Source: Phycisphaerales bacterium (GTDB lineage Bacteria > Planctomycetota > Phycisphaerae > Tepidisphaerales > Tepidisphaeraceae). Taken from it: a stretch of 7,647 nucleotides of DNA. The position numbers were made by a program, and so were the translations under genes. The DNA is taken from contig JAQGHJ010000403.1 in assembly GCA_028288905.1 (NCBI GenBank), positions 1 to 7,647 of the forward strand, in the 5' to 3' direction. Shown piece after piece: positions 1 through 6,333 of this stretch; within the stretch, counting starts at the first letter, position 1, and every line of letters begins with the position of its first letter. Below the pieces are notes generated by a model, which was not told the origin of the DNA, did not search any database, and was given only the letters and a program-made list of their open reading frames with translations.

Positions 1-198
1 GCCGCGGGGCACCTGATCGGGGCGGCCGCGTCGGAGTCGATGCGGCAGCGGATCGGCCAAGGGTTCAACTGGCTCGCCGTCGGGCGGGAAGAGGTCGGGT
101 ACCTCGCCCTCGTCGTGCTGATCGCGGTGATCGCGGGGCTGGTGCCGGCGTTGAAAGCGTACCGGACGCCGGTGGCGACGAATCTCGTCGCGTCGTGA
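1..198 (+). CDS. FtsX/MacB-type ABC transporter permease, C-terminal fragment
   Basis: The frame is open from the first base of the window and ends with TGA at 196-198, giving the last 65 residues of a protein whose start lies outside. What is visible is a hydrophobic segment near fragment residues 35-51 (YLALVVLIAVIAGLVPA), the last membrane helix, followed by a short tail, ALKAYRTPVATNLVAS. A final helix ending in G-L-x-P-A-x-K-A-Y-R-T and then a short polar tail is typical of FtsX-like (MacB/LolC-type) permeases. In that family the permease pairs with an ATPase to drive mechanotransmission or export across the envelope rather than classical uptake. The ATPase is not in the window and would be expected upstream. 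The following gene is DUF3299-like; as I recall, DUF3299 genes also sit next to such permeases in proteobacteria, which supports a shared function. The substrate is unknown. Confidence 0.8.
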   Translation, partial: AAGHLIGAAASESMRQRIGQGFNWLAVGREEVGYLALVVLIAVIAGLVPALKAYRTPVATNLVAS

Positions 199-265
199 TG
201 GCGGCGGGTGCGGATCGGACGCGCTGGGGTGGCGCTTTGCCGTGCGAACAAGGCTTCGCCGGGAG

Positions 266-274
266 TGGTATGAT
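266..274 (+). promoter_or_regulatory. Possible extended -10 promoter for the first DUF3299 gene
   Basis: TGGTATGAT matches the extended -10 pattern TGnTATAAT with one difference in the hexamer. No good -35 box is seen at 17 bases; at 18 bases CGAACA shares only its last three bases with TTGACA. Transcription would start near 281, giving a leader of about 57 bases. The leader begins with a GC-rich hairpin. If real, this promoter would let the DUF3299 genes be expressed apart from the permease. Confidence 0.4.
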
Positions 275-278
275 CACG

Positions 279-297
279 AGCGGGCGTCGCGCCCGTT
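279..297 (+). other. Short hairpin at the predicted mRNA 5' end
   Basis: CGGGCG (281-286) and CGCCCG (290-295) pair perfectly around a TCG loop. The stem extends by a G-T wobble (280/296) and an A-T pair (279/297). It lies just downstream of the candidate -10 box and would fold at the extreme 5' end of the transcript. A stabilising 5' stem is one reading; a chance match in GC-rich DNA is also possible. Confidence 0.3.
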
Positions 298-337
298 GCC
301 GACCGTGAATCACGACCGAAGAGGAAGGACGCGCACG

Positions 338-1138
338 ATGATGTCGAACAAGTTCACGCGATTCGCGCTGGCCGCGGTGCTGGCCGGCTCGGTCGCTCCG
401 GCGTTCGGGCAGGCCACGAAGCCGGCGACCAAACCCGCCGCCCCAACGGCGGCGGCCGTAGTGCCGGACGATTTGGTCGGGCCCCAGTTGGCGATCCGGG
501 CGCAGCAGGCGTTCAGCCGGGGCGAGTACGCGACGGCGCTGCCGATGCTGCGGAAGATGGCCGCCGAGGCCGAGGGCCAGCCGGCCAAGCTGTCGTCGAT
601 CCAGGAGCGGATCCGGGTCAGCGAGAAGGCGCTGGCGTCGGCCAAGGCCGAGGCGGACAAGAAGGTCGCCCAGGGCGTGGATCCCAAGGCTGCCCCCGCC
701 GCCGGCCGGCCCGACGCGACCCCAGAGGCCCGCAAGCCGCACGTGCCCCCGGCCGCCGGGGCGGTCTACGACACCGAGATCCAGGCGCTGGGCAACTTCG
801 AGTACGACCAGGAGAAGGGCGGGAACATCCCGGCCGACGTGGCCAAGCTCAGCGGGTCAAAGGTCCGGCTCAAAGGGTACATGATCCCGATGGACCAGGC
901 CGACAACATCACCCAGTTCGCCCTCGTCCCAAGCCTGTTCGCCTGCTGCTTCGGCCAGCCGCCCCAGATCCAGCACACGATCGTCGCCACCACCCCGAAG
1001 GGGAAGTCGGTCGGCTACACCGCCGACGAGATCCTCGTCGAGGGCACCCTGAAGGTGCAGGAGAAGAAGGACGACGGGTACATCGTCAGCGTGTTCGAGA
1101 TGGACGTCGCGAGCGTGAAGCTCGCCCCGAAGGGGTGA
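338..1138 (+). CDS. Exported DUF3299-like protein with CCFGxPPQ motif
   Basis: This is a 266-residue protein of unknown biochemical activity. Residues 1-26 look like a signal peptide: K5 and R8, a hydrophobic core AALAAVLAG-like, then a likely cut after A-F-G-Q-A. Residues 27-45 are an Ala/Pro/Thr linker. Residues 48-110 are helical and contain one TPR-like unit (QQAFSRGEYATALPML). A second Ala/Pro linker (about 112-142) leads to the DUF3299-like domain at about 147-263. Its core is VRLKGYMIPM (176-185), FALVPSLFACCFGQPPQ (194-210, adjacent cysteines 203-204) and a closing FEMDVASVKL strand. The protein is probably periplasmic. ATG 338 and ATG 341 are both possible starts; GGAAGG at 323-328 favours 338. 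The gene follows a permease tail and precedes a paralogue 55 bases downstream, so the two are probably co-transcribed. The paired cysteines suggest metal binding or a disulphide, but this is inferred. Family assignment is by motif; function is open. Confidence 0.82.
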   Translation: MMSNKFTRFALAAVLAGSVAPAFGQATKPATKPAAPTAAAVVPDDLVGPQLAIRAQQAFSRGEYATALPMLRKMAAEAEGQPAKLSSIQERIRVSEKALASAKAEADKKVAQGVDPKAAPAAGRPDATPEARKPHVPPAAGAVYDTEIQALGNFEYDQEKGGNIPADVAKLSGSKVRLKGYMIPMDQADNITQFALVPSLFACCFGQPPQIQHTIVATTPKGKSVGYTADEILVEGTLKVQEKKDDGYIVSVFEMDVASVKLAPKG

Positions 1139-1149
1139 GAGCCCCCTTC
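1129..1149 (+). other. Hairpin spanning the stop codon of the first DUF3299 gene
   Basis: GAAGGGG (1129-1135) and CCCCTTC (1143-1149) form a perfect 7-bp stem with a 7-base loop that contains the TGA stop (1136-1138). No T-run follows, so it is a poor classical terminator. It could act as an mRNA processing or stability element, or partially attenuate transcription into the next gene. GC-rich DNA makes such stems fairly common by chance. Confidence 0.35.
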
Positions 1150-1193
1150 CTCCTGCCGGGCGTTGGCCTAACGTTTTCCTGTTCGAGGTTCCC

Positions 1194-1745
1194 ATGACCA
1201 CCGTCCCTTACGGCTCGCCGACGACGCCGCCCGCCTATCGCCGCGGGGTGAACGTCCGGCTCCTCGTGTTCCTCGTGGTCGTCTCGGCCCCGTTCCTGTG
1301 GATCATCGGGTCGGCCATCCACCACGCCGCCACCGGCGGGGTGACCGATCACGGCGGGCTCAAGGAGGTCGACCTCAAAGCCCTCGGCAACTTCCCGTTC
1401 GACGATTCCGAGGGCAAGGTCGAGGACGTTCCCAAGCGTTACCGGGAACTCGACGGGCAGAAGGTGATGCTCAAGGGGTTCATGTACTCGACCGAGAACG
1501 CCGGCAGCCGCGGCAACAAGTTCCAGTTCGTGTACGACGTACAGAAGTGTTGCTTCGGCGGCCCGCCACAGGTGCAGGAGCGGGTGTTCGGGTTCGCCAA
1601 GAACGGGATCGACCTGTTCGACCAGTACACGTTCGCCGAGGTGAGGGGCACGCTGCACGTCCGTCCCGTCAAGGACGCGGCGACGGGAAAGATCGTCAGC
1701 CTGTACGACATGGACGTCGAGTCGTCCAAGCCGTTGACCGACTAA
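1194..1745 (+). CDS. Membrane-anchored DUF3299-like protein, paralogue of the previous gene
   Basis: This 183-residue protein has a short cytoplasmic N-terminus with R16-R17, one membrane helix at about 21-43 (VRLLVFLVVVSAPFLWIIGS), and a C-terminal domain outside the cytoplasm. The domain (about 58-180) aligns by eye with the upstream protein: LKALGNF here against IQALGNF, VMLKGFM (91-97) against VRLKGYM, CCFGGPPQ (119-126) against CCFGQPPQ, and LYDMDVESS against VFEMDVASV. The signal peptide and TPR-like part of the neighbour are absent and replaced by the membrane anchor. GAGG at 1185-1188 lies 5 bases before the ATG. The pair looks like an old tandem duplication in which one copy is soluble and exported and the other membrane-tethered. 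A joint role with the permease upstream is inferred from order only. The catalytic or binding role is unknown. Confidence 0.82.
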   Translation: MTTVPYGSPTTPPAYRRGVNVRLLVFLVVVSAPFLWIIGSAIHHAATGGVTDHGGLKEVDLKALGNFPFDDSEGKVEDVPKRYRELDGQKVMLKGFMYSTENAGSRGNKFQFVYDVQKCCFGGPPQVQERVFGFAKNGIDLFDQYTFAEVRGTLHVRPVKDAATGKIVSLYDMDVESSKPLTD

Positions 1746-1797
1746 CGGTTGCGCTCGCGGCCGCTGCGGCTATGGCCTGCTCGTCGCTAGTTGAAGT

Positions 1798-1829
1798 CCC
1801 ACGGAGGGGTTCCGAGGGCCGTTTTATTT
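1798..1829 (+). terminator. Probable Rho-independent terminator after the DUF3299 pair
   Basis: CCC (1798-1800) pairs with GGG (1816-1818). After one A-A mismatch, CGGA (1802-1805) pairs with TCCG (1811-1814) around a GGGGT loop. Two C and a G then lead into TTTTATTT (1822-1829), the clearest T-rich tract in the window. The stem is short and imperfect, but stem plus T-tract about 50 bases after a stop codon is the expected arrangement. Confidence 0.45.
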
Positions 1830-1870
1830 CACCCCGACACCGCCGGCCCGGACGCCAGGGCGGCGCGTGT

Positions 1871-1899
1871 TTGTCCCCGGCCGCCGCCGTCGCTATCAT
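1871..1899 (+). promoter_or_regulatory. Sigma70-like promoter for the NifU-domain gene
   Basis: TTGTCC (1871-1876) and TATCAT (1894-1899) are separated by exactly 17 bases and match four of six and five of six consensus positions. Transcription would start near 1906, giving a leader of about 42 bases before the ATG at 1948. It lies after the probable terminator of the preceding operon, so the NifU-domain gene is likely its own transcription unit start. Confidence 0.55.
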
Positions 1900-1947
1900 T
1901 TGTGTCGCACGGTGAATGCCGCCGATCGCGGGCGACGAAGGACGCGC

Positions 1948-2208
1948 ATGACCCAGACCCCCCTCCAGTCCCCGACCTCCCCTCTCCGTGACAAGGTGCA
2001 GGAAATCATCAACCTGATCCGCCCGTCGGTGCAGGCCGACGGCGGTGACGTCGAATTGGTCGACGTGGCGGCCGACGGGCTCGTCTCGATCCGCTTCCAC
2101 GGGGCCTGCCTCGGCTGCCCCAGCAGCAACATGACCCTGCACCACGGCATCGAGAAGAACCTCCGCAAGCAGATCCCCGAGGTGACGAAGGTCGTACCGG
2201 TGGCCTGA
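1948..2208 (+). CDS. NifU C-terminal-domain protein, Fe-S cluster scaffold/carrier
   Basis: This small protein of 86 residues consists almost wholly of the NifU C-terminal (Nfu) domain, which binds a [4Fe-4S] cluster between two subunits and passes it to client enzymes in the cytoplasm. The hallmarks are plain: IRPSVQADGGDVELVDV (24-40), the cluster-binding GACLGCPSS with cysteines 54 and 57, then TLHHGIEKNLRKQIPEV (63-79). Only a short Thr/Ser/Pro-rich N-terminus (1-13) precedes the domain; the A-type N-terminal domain of E. coli NfuA and the IscU-like half of NifU are both missing. Stand-alone domains of this size are common. The ATG at 1948 has GAAGG at 1937-1941, six bases upstream; the frame is open further up but no other start is as well placed. 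No isc or suf genes are nearby, so it is an isolated housekeeping gene here. Confidence 0.93.
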   Translation: MTQTPLQSPTSPLRDKVQEIINLIRPSVQADGGDVELVDVAADGLVSIRFHGACLGCPSSNMTLHHGIEKNLRKQIPEVTKVVPVA

Positions 2209-2311
2209 GCGCGTCGCCCCAACAAGGCTTCCTCGTCCGTCCGCCGCCTGACCCGTCGTCCCCGCCTTTTCCGGATGGTCTCAACGGCCCCCGCGGGCCA
2301 CGAGCGCGCCG

Positions 2312-3850
2312 ATGCTCGTCTTCGCCCTCCCGTCGGCCGTCCTCCTCCTGTGCCTCGTTTTGGTTGCCGTCGCCTACCGCGGCCGGCCGGTGGACAACCA
2401 CCCACTGTGCCGCCGGTGCGGGTTCGACTTAACCGGTAAGCCGGTCGACTCCTTCGTGTGTTCCGAGTGCGGGGCCGACTTGAACGCCCCGCGGGCCGTC
2501 CGTATCGGACACAGGCAACCACGGCGACGGTTGCTCGCGGCGGCGGCGGCCGTCGGGCTGCTGGCGGCAGGTTGGGTCGGCATCGCCGGGTACGGCCGAG
2601 CGTCGAAGGTCGATTGGAACCGGCACGCGCCGGCGTGGTGGCTCGTGCGGGAGGCGAAGGGGAAGGACGCCGCCACCCGTGATCTTGCCTTGGTCGAGTT
2701 GGCGCAGCGCATCAGTGTCAACGCCCTGTCCCGGCCGCGGGTGGACGAGCTGGCCGAACTCGGGCTGCTCCACCAAACCGACCGCTCGGCCACCTGGGTT
2801 CCGGGGTGGGGCGACATCGTCGAGGCCGCCCGAGCGGCCGGTACGTTGTCCGACGACGGGTGGAAGCAGTATCGGCTCCGGGCAGGCAACGTCACGCTGG
2901 AGGTTCGCCCGGTCGTCCGCCGTGGCGACCCGGTCCCGTTCTGGATCCACAACGGGCCGACCCGGCTCGCCGCCAAGCAGTTCTACCGGACGACCGAGTA
3001 CGGCCGGACCCCTGATCCCTCGTACAGCAAGCCCGGCGACGGGCTGGCGATCGACGGGAAGCCGGTGCCGGAGTACCGCAACGCCGGCTCCGACAGCGGC
3101 ATCTTGGCCGCTCAATACGGCGGCGGGGCGTCCGGCAGCAACATCACTTTGCCCGACCGGGTGCTTCGAGAACTCGGCGACGGCCCGCACGAGATGGTGC
3201 TGACGATCCGATCCACCGTCACCGACGGCCCGCCCGCGGGCAACGCGGCCGACGACCCGACGGCCGCGTCGGAAGTGATCGAGTTGCGGGCCACCTTCAC
3301 CCTCGGCCCGGCCGACCGCCCGACCGTCACCCTGAACCCCGACCCCACCCTCCGCCCGGCCGTCGAGCGGGCGCTGACCGTCACCCAAGCCGACTGGAAC
3401 ACGGCCTCCGGCCGTCCGTCCGGCTACTTGAACGTGTCCGTCCAGTGCAGCGGGACCCCGATCGGGCTCGCGTACTCGGCTGCCGCCCGACCCGCCGGCG
3501 GACCGTCAGGCGGGCCGTCGTGGTCGCTCGGCACGCTCAACTTCAGCCCGAGCACGCCCGGCGTCTCCAGCAGCAGCGGCTACGGCCTGGGGGCGTCCGG
3601 CCGCGAACTGGCGGGCTTCGACGCCGACCGCATCGACGTCGTCCTCACCCCGAGCTTGCCGGCCGCCGTCCGGACGACCAACCTGACGCAGATCTGGGAC
3701 GGCGAGGTCATCATCCGCAACGTGCCGGTGAAGCGGCGCGGGCCGGCGGCGGTTGGAAAGCCGGCCCTAAGCGGGTCCGGCTCGGCGTCTCGTCCAGCTT
3801 CCCGGCCGGCCACTGTCCCGACGCCGGCGGCCGGGGAGGGCGTGCCATGA
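2312..3850 (+). CDS. Two-helix membrane protein with CxxC zinc ribbon, first of a coupled pair
   Basis: This is a 512-residue protein of unknown function. It has a membrane helix at 3-22, a zinc-ribbon loop with C33-x2-C36-x13-C50-x2-C53 (CRRCGFDLTG ... CSECG), a conserved PRAVRIGHRQPRRR stretch, and a second helix at about 74-95. About 400 residues of mostly beta-looking sequence follow. Many positive charges in the loop suggest it faces the cytoplasm and the large C-terminal part lies outside. Marks shared with the next gene are APAWWL (106-111), a WxPxWGxxVExAR block, ADRPTVT (334-340) and a closing IWDGEVIIRNVPV (461-473). The final 39 residues are a low-complexity Ser/Ala/Pro tail. CRRCGFDLTG-type ribbons are, from memory, frequent in planctomycete proteins of unknown role. 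ATG 2312 is the first start in frame and has no strong ribosome-binding site. The next gene overlaps by 4 bases, so the two are translated together. Confidence 0.8.
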   Translation: MLVFALPSAVLLLCLVLVAVAYRGRPVDNHPLCRRCGFDLTGKPVDSFVCSECGADLNAPRAVRIGHRQPRRRLLAAAAAVGLLAAGWVGIAGYGRASKVDWNRHAPAWWLVREAKGKDAATRDLALVELAQRISVNALSRPRVDELAELGLLHQTDRSATWVPGWGDIVEAARAAGTLSDDGWKQYRLRAGNVTLEVRPVVRRGDPVPFWIHNGPTRLAAKQFYRTTEYGRTPDPSYSKPGDGLAIDGKPVPEYRNAGSDSGILAAQYGGGASGSNITLPDRVLRELGDGPHEMVLTIRSTVTDGPPAGNAADDPTAASEVIELRATFTLGPADRPTVTLNPDPTLRPAVERALTVTQADWNTASGRPSGYLNVSVQCSGTPIGLAYSAAARPAGGPSGGPSWSLGTLNFSPSTPGVSSSSGYGLGASGRELAGFDADRIDVVLTPSLPAAVRTTNLTQIWDGEVIIRNVPVKRRGPAAVGKPALSGSGSASRPASRPATVPTPAAGEGVP

Positions 3851-5250
3851 CGGATTCGCTCGGAGGCGTTGTGCTGCCGGCCGCCGTGGCCGCCTCGGCG
3901 GCTGTCGTTCTAGTATGGGCCCGTCGCGGACGGCGGGTAGACGACCACCCGCTTTGCCGGCGGTGCGGATTCGACTTGACCGGGACGCTGGGCCGGTCGG
4001 AACGATGTCCCGAGTGCGGCCAGGAGCTGGAAGGCCCGCGGGCCGTCCGGTACGGGCACCGGGAACCGCGACGGGCTGTCCTCGTGCCGTCCGTGGTGCT
4101 GCTTTCCGCCGCCGCCGCCTGGCTCGGGGTGTTAACCTACGTGACGGTCCGCGGGGTCGACCCAATCCGGCTCGCCCCGGCGTGGTGGTTAAGCACGCGG
4201 CTGAGCGGGCAGGTCGGCCCGAGCCGGGCCGCGGAGTTGGCCGAGGTCGCCCGTCGCGCCGGCTACGGCAGTCTGCCGGCCGACTCGGAGGCGGCCCTCG
4301 TGCGGCAGGCGCTGGATGTCCAGGCGGACGTGAACCTGCCGTGGGATCCGAACTGGGGGCGTTTGGTCGAGCGCGCCCGCTCCGGCGGGCGGGTGGCCGA
4401 CGACCAGTGGGGGCGGTACGCCGCCGGGTCACTGGCCCTGTGGCTGGAGGCGCGGCCGAGGGTTCGGCTCGGCGATCGGCTCCCCCTGAGGGTGCGGGCC
4501 GGCCTAGCCCGGCGGGGAGACGTCGGCTTCGCGCTGGCGTTCGCACCGCCGTCCGAGGTGTCGTTGGGTCAGGTGTCGGCAACGATGTCCATTCGGGAAT
4601 CGGCCGCGGGACACGAGTACTCCGGCAACAGCGACGCCGGCTGGGTTGACGCGCTGAACTACACCGGCGTAGACGCGGTCCCGATCGCGGCGGCCGTGTC
4701 GGCGGACGCGCGGCCAACTCTCGGCACGCGACCGGCGTCGATCGAACTGAGCTTGCACCCGAAGGTGTCGGGCGGCGGGCCGGCCACCCAGCCGGCGCAC
4801 CGCCCGGTGAGCGGTGCGCTCCTGCGGTTGCAGACGTCGTTCGAACTGCTGGCGGCGGACCGGCCGACCGTGACCACCGGTCCGGATCGGGCCAACCCGT
4901 CACTGGTCGGGTGGTCGCCGGCCTTCGCCCCCGGCGGTTGTTACGGCGACGGCTACAGACCTCCGGAGGTCGTCGTCCGAATCGGCATCGACGTGGCCCG
5001 CATGCCGGTGGTGTTACGGGCGGTGGTCTCCGCCGGCGGCACCGTCCGCGGCCGCAGCGACGACATGGCCGTCTGGCGGGCCGGCGAGGGCGGCGAGCAG
5101 GGGATCATCGTGCGGTCGGCCACCCCGCTGCCGGGGCGCGTCGACGTCCGGCTCGAGTCGGCCCCGGACCTGGCCGCCCGCACGGTCGAGGTGGACCGCG
5201 TCTGGACCGGGTCGGTCGAGTTCCGAGACGTCCCGGTCACGTGGCGGTGA
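3847..5250 (+). CDS. Two-helix membrane protein with CxxC zinc ribbon, second of a coupled pair
   Basis: This 467-residue paralogue of the upstream gene is also of unknown function. It has a helix at about 8-25, a ribbon with C37-x2-C40-x13-C54-x2-C57 (same spacing as its partner), PRAVRYGHREPRR, a second helix at about 78-100, APAWWL (110-115), a WDPNWGRLVERAR block, ADRPTVT (337-343) and a closing VWTGSVEFRDVPV. The two proteins keep the ribbon and these landmarks but differ widely between them, so the duplication is old. The start is the ATG within ATGA at 3847-3850, overlapping the partner's TGA. The frame is open about 400 bases further upstream, but that part lies inside the partner gene and does not look like a protein of this family. 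The coupled layout suggests equal expression and perhaps a heteromeric complex in the membrane (inference). Substrate or ligand of the outer domain is not recognisable. Confidence 0.8.
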   Translation: MTDSLGGVVLPAAVAASAAVVLVWARRGRRVDDHPLCRRCGFDLTGTLGRSERCPECGQELEGPRAVRYGHREPRRAVLVPSVVLLSAAAAWLGVLTYVTVRGVDPIRLAPAWWLSTRLSGQVGPSRAAELAEVARRAGYGSLPADSEAALVRQALDVQADVNLPWDPNWGRLVERARSGGRVADDQWGRYAAGSLALWLEARPRVRLGDRLPLRVRAGLARRGDVGFALAFAPPSEVSLGQVSATMSIRESAAGHEYSGNSDAGWVDALNYTGVDAVPIAAAVSADARPTLGTRPASIELSLHPKVSGGGPATQPAHRPVSGALLRLQTSFELLAADRPTVTTGPDRANPSLVGWSPAFAPGGCYGDGYRPPEVVVRIGIDVARMPVVLRAVVSAGGTVRGRSDDMAVWRAGEGGEQGIIVRSATPLPGRVDVRLESAPDLAARTVEVDRVWTGSVEFRDVPVTWR

Positions 5251-5301
5251 CCCGCCGAACCCCGCCGCCGGACCAGTCCGCACCGGGCGTAGCGAGGCGG
5301 T

Positions 5302-5352
5302 GGAATGTAGACGCGGCCGGATCGGGTAAGCCGATCCGGCCGCGTCGATTCC
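5302..5352. terminator. Perfect 16-bp inverted repeat between convergent genes, likely bidirectional terminator
   Basis: GACGCGGCCGGATCGG (5310-5325) is followed by the loop GTAAG and its exact reverse complement (5331-5346). GGAAT (5302-5306) and ATTCC (5348-5352) can extend the stem past a small internal loop of three bases against one. It lies 52 bases after the zinc-ribbon gene and 106 bases beyond the methyltransferase stop on the other strand, so it could serve both. There is no T-run on either side; strong stems without a T-run are often seen as 3' end structures in high-GC bacteria. A protein-binding palindrome is the alternative. Confidence 0.6.
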
Positions 5353-5408
5353 TTCCCAGTCATTCCCGGCGGCGCGAACCCGCCGGCAGGCGGGACGCTC
5401 CTTCCCAG
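5350..5408. repeat. Direct repeat TCCTTCCCAG with a hairpin between copies
   Basis: TCCTTCCCAG occurs at 5350-5359 and again at 5399-5408, 49 bases apart, with a related ATTCCCGG at 5362-5369. Between them CCCGCC (5379-5384) and GGCGGG (5389-5394) form a perfect 6-bp stem around GGCA. Immediately to the left is the 16-bp inverted repeat. Clustered small palindromes with short direct repeats in a gene gap resemble a dispersed REP-like intergenic repeat, but a single copy cannot show that. The remaining bases from 5409 to 5457 show nothing I can interpret. Confidence 0.35.
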
Positions 5409-6264
5409 GCCCGGTTGCCACTTCGCCCGCCGCAGCCGCGGGACAGGCACTGCCCCCTTACGCTGACTTGGCCGCCGCCGCCCGCCGCCGCGCCACCCGC
5501 TTGCGGCCGAACGCGTCCGTCTCGGTCATCACTTTGCTCGCTCGCTTCGGGTCGAGGACCGCGGCGACGCCGACGTGACCGTTCGCGGCCGTCGCCCCGT
5601 CGGCCGAACCTGTGCCGTCGGCGGTCGTGGCCGGCGCGGTCGTCAGGACGTGCTCCAGCCGCTTGCGGGCGTGGGCGACGTACTCGGCGCTTTGGTCGAT
5701 CCCGACGTACTTGCGGCCGAGCATCGCGGCGCTCACCACCGTCGTCCCGGACCCGTTGAACGGGTCGAGGACGACGTCGCCCGGGTTGCTGCTGGCCTTG
5801 ATGATCCGGTCGAGGACGGCCATCGGCATCTGGCAGCCGTGCCACCCCTCCCGCTCCTTGAACGTGCCGCACACCCGGCTGATGTTCCAGGTGTCGTCGC
5901 CCGGGGCGAACATGCCCGCCTCGGCCGTCGCGGCCTGTGGGCGGGTGAACCAGACGTCGTCCGGCAGTTTGCCCTTGGGATTCGCGCGGGCGTCGTTGTA
6001 GGTCGTCTGGCGGGCGCTGGGCACCCGCACGTCGTCCGGGTTGAACGTGAAGTCCTTCGCGTCCTTCACGAAGTAAAGAATGTGCGTGTGGCTGCGGGCG
6101 AACTTATTCTTCGGCTGCTGCCCGAACGTGTAGTGCCAGATGATCCAGTTCCGCAGCGTGAACCCGACCTGCCGCCGGGCAATGACGGCCAGGTCGGCCG
6201 CAAACTCGTCTCCGATCGCTAAGTAGAACGACCCGTTCGGCTTCAGCGCCCGGTGGACGGCCGA

Positions 6265-6277
6265 CATCCAGTCCTTC
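6265..6277 (-). promoter_or_regulatory. Possible internal ribosome-binding site and restart in the methyltransferase
   Basis: On the minus strand GAAGGA (6277-6272) lies four bases before an in-frame ATG (6267-6265), 63 bases after the premature TAA. This is the first ATG after the stop and could allow re-initiation to make the 269-residue C-terminal part. That product would contain motif I but lack catalytic motif IV. The match falls within the codons for SKDW, a region that looks conserved as protein, so it may be chance. Confidence 0.25.
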
Positions 6278-6330
6278 GAGAAGTCGAGGTACTCCTTGTC
6301 CGAACGGTGGTCGTCGTACCCGTGGTAGAG

Positions 6331-6333
6331 TTA
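6331..6333 (-). other. Premature TAA codon 80 in the methyltransferase frame
   Basis: The plus strand reads TTA here, so the minus strand reads GGC TAA CTC between the catalytic DPPFNIG and LYHGYDD. The upstream and downstream segments are in the same frame, since the ATG at 6570 and the ATG at 6267 are 303 bases apart. No insertion or deletion is therefore needed, only one base change to restore a Tyr codon. Confidence 0.9.

Noticed and set aside
242..337. Upstream extension of the first DUF3299 protein to 242
   Set aside because: It would add Arg-rich residues before an obvious signal peptide and contains the candidate promoter; the ribosome-binding site supports 338.
247..2231. 11-base repeat AACAAGGCTTC at 247-257 and 2221-2231
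   Set aside because: A match of this length is expected by chance in a window of this size, and the two sites have no common position relative to genes.
2209..2311. Gap after the NifU-domain gene searched for terminator or promoter
   Set aside because: I found no convincing stem with T-tract and no paired -35/-10 boxes; the zinc-ribbon pair may be transcribed from the promoter at 1871.
3445..3846. Upstream extension of the second zinc-ribbon protein by 134 codons
   Set aside because: The extension is Arg-rich, lies entirely inside the partner gene in another frame, and would bury the N-terminal membrane helix that the paralogue has at its start; the ATGA overlap at 3847 is a better start.
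3767..4903. Long open frame on the minus strand (about 378 codons)
   Set aside because: It lies antisense to the zinc-ribbon genes, is dominated by Arg, Pro and Ala, and shows no motif; it is the expected antisense shadow of high-GC coding DNA.
4911..5759. Long plus-strand open frame running from the second zinc-ribbon gene into the methyltransferase
   Set aside because: The translation is Arg/Pro/Gly-rich, out of frame with both real genes, and crosses the strong inverted repeat and a convergent gene end.
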